Source of the DNA: Anthopleura xanthogrammica | Taxonomy: Eukaryota; Cnidaria; Anthozoa; Actiniaria; Actiniidae | NCBI GenBank assembly: GCA_964019055.1 | Contig: OZ025212.1 | Coordinates: 1,642,657-1,706,656 of the forward strand | Direction of reading: 5' to 3' | Length of the DNA stretch: 64,000 nucleotides | Shown: positions 37,801 to 46,800 of the stretch, in pieces | Position numbering within the stretch: position 1 is the stretch's first letter | Layout of the letters: every line of letters starts with the position of its first letter | Program-made: the position numbers and the translations under genes | The notes under the pieces: generated by a model | Databases searched by the model: none | Told to the model about the DNA's origin: nothing | Seen by the model: only the letters and a program-made list of their open reading frames with translations

Positions 37801-40800
37801 TTCCTGGAATGGTGACTGTGGTGCATTCTGGTCTAGCTTGGATGCAATGGTCTTGTTTATAGTACTTTATTTGGTATTTTTTGTACCCAAGCTAGACCAA
37901 GATGCACCTCGCTTTAACAACTAGATACGTCATATCCAGGAAATAATAATTTATTTAATTTCAATTTTTTTCCAGCTTGATTTGAACCACATTCGTCTTT
38001 ACATCAAGAATCTGTCTGAGTTCTTCTGGTTTCTTCATCAGTTTGCTTTGGTCGGACAAGAGGAGGTATGAAAATAATATATCCTCAATGTAACCAACCC
38101 TCTCTAAAACGACGGTCAATCGGATATCACAGGTGGTCGCTCACAAGAGGTTGTTAATGCAAATATTATAATAAGTGACTTGGTAAACAAAATCACAAGA
38201 AATCTACAATATATTTTCTAGTCCGCCGTGCAGTTTGAGTTTGAAAATCTAGCAAAATATACAAAAGGTTTTCAGTATTTAAGCCATTTCGTCTACTATT
38301 AGTATGTGTTTGTTTAACGAGGATGTATGATTGCCTTTCAGCGAGAGTTCTTGATAGGAATAGAGGCAATATCAACTATGATACACTTCTACCTCAAGAC
38401 CAAGACCCCAGAAGCGGTAAGTATATGTGCCTTCGGGGCATTTTTAGCCAAAAATGATTTTCTGTTACGAGTTGTCTAAAGTTTTGACATGGCTTTAATG
38501 CAAAAATATGTTGCAATTCGGCCCCTCAATTGCATTTCCGAGAGCCTCAGTTTCAAAATTTTGTGCAGGCATTCGTTTCATTTGAACCATTATTTGATGA
38601 TAATATTTTGGTTTGTCTGTATCAGCCAACTGAATCCAGTGCAGATGATGATGATGACATGGATGATGATGATGATGAGGTTGTGGCTCTCTTACCAGAA
38701 GATAAGTACCGCGGCAGTTCCTTGGAGAAGATGGTTTCTTTAATAGCTGTTCTAGTAGAAGCATCTTGGAGCGAGAGGTTAGTACTTGCTTCATCCACCC
38801 AAGATAACGGTAAATGATGCATCATTTTTGCAACCTGGTCTTATATACACTGATGAGGATTTGTGAAGAGTTTGAGCAGATTTTGTATGACTGTGGAAAA
38901 CGTGCGTTACAAATTTGCCATACTGTGCCGTGCAGTGATCCAAGCATTCTTTGTTATTGGGTGATCAAAAATCTCCCTTGCGCATGATTCGTTCAGTGAA
39001 TGTTGTTTATTCCGTGCTTTTTCTTAGTCATGAAATCTAGTACCTTCTTTTATGTATTATGTTCATCTGCGGGCATGTGTTCCTTGCATCGATCTAACCC
39101 AATTGATAGCGTGATGGTATCCTTTCTGAAGTCCACAAAGTTTACTATGAATAATGTCTAAAGGCCGATTTACACGGTACAATTTGCTTACAACTCTCGC
39201 ATGCAATCTGCTAAAAAGATTAACTGTGGCTTATTCTGTTTTAGACAATTAAATCTTTCGAAGAACGACATCGATGCCCTTGTGGGAGGAAAGGAAGTCA
39301 AGGTATGTTCGTTGGAATTCTTTACGGCTTGTAAAGAAAAAACTCCTTTCTAACGGTTTATTTGATTGGTTAGTTTCAGAACCAATAACATTTAACGTTA
39401 GTTTGATGTGTTTGTTTTTTTTAATTCTAGGGATTGACGTTTCTATTCCAAGTCATCAAGGACAACGTTAATCTACGACACACAGCGAACTTAGTTCTGA
39501 GTCTGTGTAGATATAACACCAAGCTTGCAGAAAACGTAAGACACATCTTCTACCATTTTCCCGCCAATTTTCCGAGCATGCGCAATCATCGTTTCCTACC
39601 CATTTCGATTTCTGTATCTGGCACCTAAATGTACTGAATATACCACACTATATTTGTCGCATTGGCAATGTAATTTTGAAATTTGTTGCAGCCAAGTTCA
39701 GTGTTTGTTTGTTATTTTCAGGTTGTATCGATGTTAATATCCTCGGTACAGAAGCTTCCATCAGAGGTCAGTCTTATAAAAAGAACTAGAGAAACGCTTT
39801 ATAGGTCTTGACGTACCTTATCCTTCTCTCCTTCTCCTTCTAGCAATCCCAGGCGTTTTTCAAGCTGTTATCAATGTTGACAGAGCTACAGGGTGGCCCA
39901 CCAGGACTGCCTTCGTTCATCAACCTGACTCTAGCAAGAATCTGGGAGGTGCGTATAGACCTAACTCTTGACACTTGTCTCATATAATCTGAAGCCTATG
40001 ATAAATAAATACTCTTTAAACTTCCCCCTTCGAACATGCGTCAGGCACATTCCTACAAAGCCAGTTAGGTGTTTGCATGCAATTCGTTCGTTTTCACCAA
40101 GACATTTTTCAAGTAATACAGACTTTGATATTATATAGACCGACACTATGTTAACACAGGTACTTTCTCTGGACCCTTTGCTGCCTGCATTAACGAGGTT
40201 CGGCCGTAATAGTTGAGATTAAAGCAGCTTTCGTATGACTATGAAAAACTTAAGGCACGGACCGCGACTTGCCGTGACCGTGCCAGTGCCGTGTCGTGTA
40301 TGAAAACCTTAGAATTCCATGGCCGTGCCGTGTCCACACCGCACCGTTACCTTGCCATGTGTCGTGTCTTTTCACACTCGTAAGAATAAACGTTCTATTA
40401 TAAAGTTGAAGTATTTTTTCATTCTATTTTGCAGGCTGCCGAGTACAACGCCATGTTGTGTCTGGACTGGTTGACTCTTATTGCTCCAAAGAACAAAATG
40501 GTATGATATCTGCGAATACATATAACTTGTATGTACCATTATTATAAATGAAGTTCATCAAAATTGCGCACGAGTGTGAAGCATACAAAGACTTGACTCC
40601 AAGAAGAGCGCTAGCGTCCTGCCATCTAGCGTCCTGCCATCTAGCGTCCTGCCATCTAGCGTCCTGCCATCTAGCGTCCTGCCATCTAACACCATTGCCG
40701 ACCACGTCTGTTTTCTCAGACTAGTTCCCCACTGGCTCATGTGGTATCTGTTTGTAGTGAGCGTTATGTGTTTGTTCAACAGGCGCATCAGTGGGTGCTA

Positions 40801-43800
40801 GACAACATGAATAAATGGGTCGAGAAGTACCTTATCGCGGATAATAACCCACGCATAAGAAATGGTGAGTTACCACAGCCTTAAACATTTTTCCCAATTA
40901 ATTTTTGTCCAGGCCTCATGCCTTTCTCTTGCTCAGTTTGAAATATCTACCCAACTCAACAATCTTCTTCATAATCATCTTCACTGTTTGTTTTTTTAGC
41001 TTCAGCATGTCTACTTGTCTCCCTTGTTCCAAGCCATAGCTTTCGATTGAGCTTCAGGTAACATGTTGTATGATCTCTAATATTTAATGTAATGCTATTT
41101 CGATGTTGATACTTTTTGACAACGATGATGATGGATGATGTGGTTGATGATTATGGCTGTGGTCATGGTGGTGATGATGACGAGGACAATGATGATGATG
41201 ATCAATGAATGACAATGACGATGATGATGGATGATGTGGTTGATGATTATGGCTGTGGTCATGGTGGTGATGATGACGATGACGATGATGATGATCAATG
41301 AATGACAATGATGATGGATGATGTGGTTGATGATTATGGCCGTGGTCATGGTGGTGATGATGACGATGATGATGATGATGATGATGACTGAATGACAATG
41401 ACGATGATGGTGGTGGTAGTAGTGGTGATGTTGACCATGAGGATGATGACAATAACAATAACCATGACGACGACGATGATAATAATAGTGATAACCATGA
41501 GTGTTGATGATGATGATGTTAATGATATTGATACATGTATTTCCTTCATCAGAACAAGGAGCTTCACCACGCCCCAGAAAGACCTACAGGTATGTTCTTA
41601 TAGTACTGCTCGTTAGCGCTTGCTCCGCTCATATCAGTACAACGGGCTAATCATATGTTGTTCTTGTGTTCTTCCAGTTAAGCGAGGAAGCAAAAGCCGT
41701 ACTACATAAGGTTAGAAAACGATTTTTTTAATCCATATTTTTCAAGATTTGCTTTATTTATTTATGACATGCTAACATGGTCTTGTATTGTCTTGTCAGA
41801 TCTACAAAGCACTTCTTGAACTGCTCTCCCCAGCTAGGAATTATTGCGGTAAGCATTTTAATATCCTTTCATTTTTTGCGCACCACAAAATCTTTAATTG
41901 CTGGGTTTCAATCAACTGATAAAAGTCTTTGAATCACATTATCTGCTCCAAATGGTGGTCAAGCACCGAACACCTTGTGCTGTCAATGGACTACTTCGAC
42001 GATACGGCGGCCATCTTGGTAGGGGGCAAATATACAAAGCTTACTTACAGTAATGGCGTTGATTAACGTTAACGATTCACCACAAGACCATATGACAAGA
42101 GATGAATTAAGAACATGGACATGAAAAAAAGACAAATAAACGAAACTCTTTATATTATCTGCCATCTTTGTTTTGTTTTGCCCCCTGGACGCCCCATAGT
42201 GCAGGGCTTCGAGTGTCCCTATATTTCCTATATTTTTTAAGTTAATTTTTATTTCCCTTCCACCAGTACCAAAGTTTACAGTATGAGCTTGATAATAATT
42301 GTTTCCTTTTCTTTTCTGAATAAAATTAAAATAAAATAGGGGAACATAGGGGAACTTGGAAAATAAAATATAGAAAATATAGGGACACTTGAAGCCCTGC
42401 ATAATGCCTTGTGCTCCAAGATGGCCGCCGTTTCATGGAAGTAGTTCATGAGAATGAATTCTATTGAAAATGGTGATTCAGCTAGAAATGATGTCAAGTG
42501 AAACCAAGTAATTATGATAGTATAGTTTAGTATCGTAATTATTGATTATAATTGTATTTACAGACCGTACGATGCAGGGCACTACGAAACTGGTCAGTTA
42601 CTTTGCTGTGTTGAACTACTTTCTCGTATCAAGAAACGAGAAGGAGATGGTAAGTCGATACTACTGGTCCACCTAGTTAGGCCAGATTTAGTATGACTGT
42701 GAAAAGATCGCGGTCTTTGAGTATATGTTGACTTGATGTTGTTGTTGTGTTCCAGCTGAGACAGTATTTACCAGACCTATGGAGGTTATTCCACCCGATA
42801 ATGTCAGAACCAAACATCTCGGTCCATCACAACAAACAGGTAACCTTACTATTTGCTATACACCAATTATATATCAGCTGTTGATGCTGTTGCTGCTGCT
42901 ATTGTTGTTGCTGCTGCTATTGCTGTTGCTGCTGCTATTGTTGTTGCTGCTGCTATTGTTGTTGCTGCTGCTATTGTTGTTGCTGCTGCTATTGTTGTTG
43001 CTGCTGCTATTGTTGTTGTTGCTGCTATTGTTGTTGCTGCTGCTATTGTTGTTGCTGCTGCTATTGTTGTTGCTGCTGCTATTGTTGTTGCTGCTGCTAT
43101 TGTTGTTGCTGCTGCTATTGTTGTTGCTGCTACTACTGATGTTTTTGTTGCTCCTGCTGCAGTTTTTACTGTTCTTTACTGTTTTTAAGATAGAGTTCAA
43201 TATTATTTTTCTTTGTTCCTATCCAGGCGCTGTTGATCTTCTGGTACCACGCCTGTCAGGACTGTGAAAGCAACGTAGCCTTCATCACAGACACGCCTCA
43301 AGTGGCTTCTAACATCGCTCTCAACTATATCCTGTATGTCTCTTATACCTTGACTCAATTTGATGACGTTCTTGAATTATACTTGTGTTATTAAAGTTTA
43401 GCGTGAGTTAGAACACTGAGCAGGCTGATCCTATACTGTGATAAACGCTGTTATTGGCAAAGAAATGGTTTAAGGGGTAATATTTAATAGCGTGACATTC
43501 GTGTATGACGATTGCGCGAGACGGTCACGCGTGCAATCGCACGAACTCGTACGTAAAGGTCATGATCACAGATGCAAACTGTTTTTAAAGTCGAGTGAAC
43601 TTTTCTCTAATATATGTCATCAATAATTATTTAGTTATTGTTGTAATTAATGTTTTGGATGAGAAATTGCTGAAAGAATTACTGACATTATTTTCTTTCG
43701 CAGTTCTAGCGACGAGCCCGAAGTGATCAACTTTAACCGCAACGTGTTACCTGCATATTATGGTCTACTTCGGTTGTGCTGTGAATACTCGTGCAGATTT

Positions 43801-46800
43801 ACACGTCAGTTAGCTAACCACTCCAACATGCGATGGGCTTTTGAACACCTGACGTCACGTGTCAATCATTATCCACAGGTATCCCATTATCTCGTATATA
43901 ATTTGTTGGTGGATTGGTCTGTAGCTTGGTCGGTCAGTTTAGTCGGGTGGCTGGTTATTCAATCTGATGGTTATTTGGTTATTGGTGACCAGGTGAAATC
44001 TGATTGGTCGGTTTGTTGATCGGTTGACAGGTCGGTCTATGGTGGTCAGACCATTCCTCAGTTGATCCTTTTATCGATCACCTGGTCGGTTTGATATGTT
44101 TACATAGTTTCTGTATCTGTTTTCCCGGGTCATTGATAACAGTTGTTCTTTCTTATTTTCAAGGCTATTGAGGAACTGTTTGCCCTCATGCGGCTGTTCT
44201 CTGGCCAAGGTCATCCTAACCTGACATCAGAAGACAAGGCTGCCGCCGATGCCTTCAGGAAGTCCACCATCATGTTATATCTGAACTGCTTAGATGGAGT
44301 GTCACACTGGACTACTCTGATCACGTGAGTCTGTGCAATCATGCCATTTTTACTGACCTGGTGATTTTTGTATGACTATGAAAAGCTTACGGCACGGATT
44401 GACCACGCCTTGCCGTGTCTGCGCCGTAACCGTGTCGTATGCTGTATACAACATCATTCAACACGTTTATGCTGTGGCTTTTCACACTCATATGAAATCT
44501 GGTCTAATGATTGTGTGTTGTTTTAGGGCGTTCAAGATTTTGCTGCAAACTGAGGAAGACCGTTTGATCGTGTTGGTCAATCAAGGCTTGTTAACCTTGT
44601 CTGATGTAAGTACTCGACTCTATACTTTATCATACTTTATTGTTATATACTCTGTAGGACAGCGTGCGCTATACCACAACACCTTACACCCGCACCACGC
44701 CACAGCACCACAAAACACACCAAAACATACAACATCATTCAACACTTTTACAAGTCCACTCCTTTCCACCCCACTTCAAATCCTCTCCACTCCATTTCCA
44801 ACCTCATCCATCCACTCCACTTATTCGTATTTACTTCCAGTCCACTCCAACTCCTCTCCACTCAACTCCGCTCCATTTTCCTTTGCCCGTCATTTCAATG
44901 TATCAAACAACAATTCACTACATCAAACCCTCTATACTCCACTAAACATTCACTATTTCGCTTTGTATGATACTTATATATCTTATAATATCTACCTGGT
45001 TCCCAGGCAATCACGACCCTTCACTTGATGTACCACGAGGCCACAGCCTGTCACGTGACTGGTGATCTACGAGAAGTGCTTAACATCTTAAAAGAAGTTT
45101 TACTAAGCTCGCAGAGTCACATGGAAAATGCAGGTAAGTCATGTCTGTGAAGCTCAATCTATCAATGGTGTTTATCTTATCCCAAGAAAATAAAAGTACA
45201 ATAGACATGGCGGATATGACGTCACTTGCATAAGGACAAAAAACATGGTCGCCATGTTGCTTGACATCACAAAAGAAACCAAGATCAAATCTTTTGTTCA
45301 AGTCAACCAACATGGCGGATATGACGTCACATGAACTACGTTTCCTGATTGACTCGAGATGTGTTTTCATGTTTTCAGAGATCCGTAGCAGTATACTGGG
45401 CTGGTCAGATAAGATGGAAATAACACAAAAACTACTCTCACTGTTGAACTCCTACACACCTAAAGACTTGCACATCTCGTGCTTGGGTGAGTAATGAGTA
45501 GTGAACAGAAATGAGTAATACTATGTAATAAATCATCACGTGCGGCACGGTCACGGTACGGGATTGACATTCAACCAATCACCGTACTGGTATTACCAAC
45601 TCTTAAGAACCGTTTACACTGGTGATTATTGTGGCGATTTCTGTGGCGAGTTTTAAAAGTATTATCTTGTCTTATGCTTCTAAAGAGACATTAGTCCAGA
45701 TAATCTTGGTGTCCTGAAAAAAACTTTGCAAATAAATCTTTTACCATTCTTGACAAATCGCACCTCAAATCGCCGAAATAATAGCTTGTGTAAACGGGCC
45801 TTTATTATGCTAGAAAATACCAGTGACTCGAGGAATAATCCATGGTAAACCACTCAACACCATTGTATAACAAGTATATATAAGTGTAAACCTATCTTGT
45901 ACTGTATTATACCAGGGAGGTGGGATTATACTGATATCCTATGTTATTTTTTCCAGATGTATTACGAGCTATACTATCTCAATACCCCATTGAATGCGTG
46001 GAACTATTAATACCACTGATCCACCAGTCACATCATAAATGGCATCAAAGTAACCAACAGCCGACACTCGGTCCTTACTTCCCTCGACGCCATACCAAGG
46101 TTATAGTCAGCAGCAAGGCCTTACCTCGTCCGTCTGTGCCTGAACTGAATATGTTCTTACATCCATCGTATGTCGAGACTCCAAAGGTAATACATAAAGG
46201 ATATGCACCGGTAGGAGGTCTGGTTAGGAAAAACTGTGCCCGAGGTCTTGGATATACGTTTAGCAATTCGGTATCCCAAAGGGGCAGATCCACGATTTTT
46301 GCTAGGAGGGGTTCAAAATTTTGGTTAGGGGGGATTTCGACTGCCGAACCGCAAAACCAAAAAAAAAAGACCGTCAAAGCAAACCGTCAACCGTCAACCG
46401 TCAAAGCAAATTGGCTACTTCAGCTTCCTTTTTTTACTTTTATTTTGCCAAGTTTTCGACCTACTCGGTTATCTTTAGGGCAGAGTCGAAATAAGAAAAA
46501 CAAAAAAAAATCACAAAACAACGTGAGCGTAAAGCTCGCGCAGTACGCGCTTGCAGAAAACAAACTATCAAATGAATGATTTTAAAAATAGCATTCCTTC
46601 TCTTGAAGTATATGAGTATATGTTTTCTTGACTGTTCATCAGGGAGTAGACGAAGCGTACGACAAGGCCATATCTAGCTACTTTCATCCGTATCATTTCT
46701 TTGTGGATAAGCTTATCAGAGTAGGGTTCAACCAGGATCGCGTCAGTGACACCTGTATTAATCTCAGTAAGTATACATGGTACTGTAGCTTTAAATACCC

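Noticed and set aside
40611..40690. short regular repeats as a CRISPR-like array
   Set aside because: Direct 15 bp tandem copies without spacers, inside a eukaryotic intron.
42779..43267. 162-residue poly-Leu open frame and its poly-Ala/Val and poly-Asn/Ser shadows
   Set aside because: They are translations of the intronic 18 bp array with no conserved flanks.
46187..46579. long frame continuing past USP34 exon 63
   Set aside because: Exon 63 has a normal donor after ETPK, and conservation resumes in exon 64. The extra frame is intron read-through.
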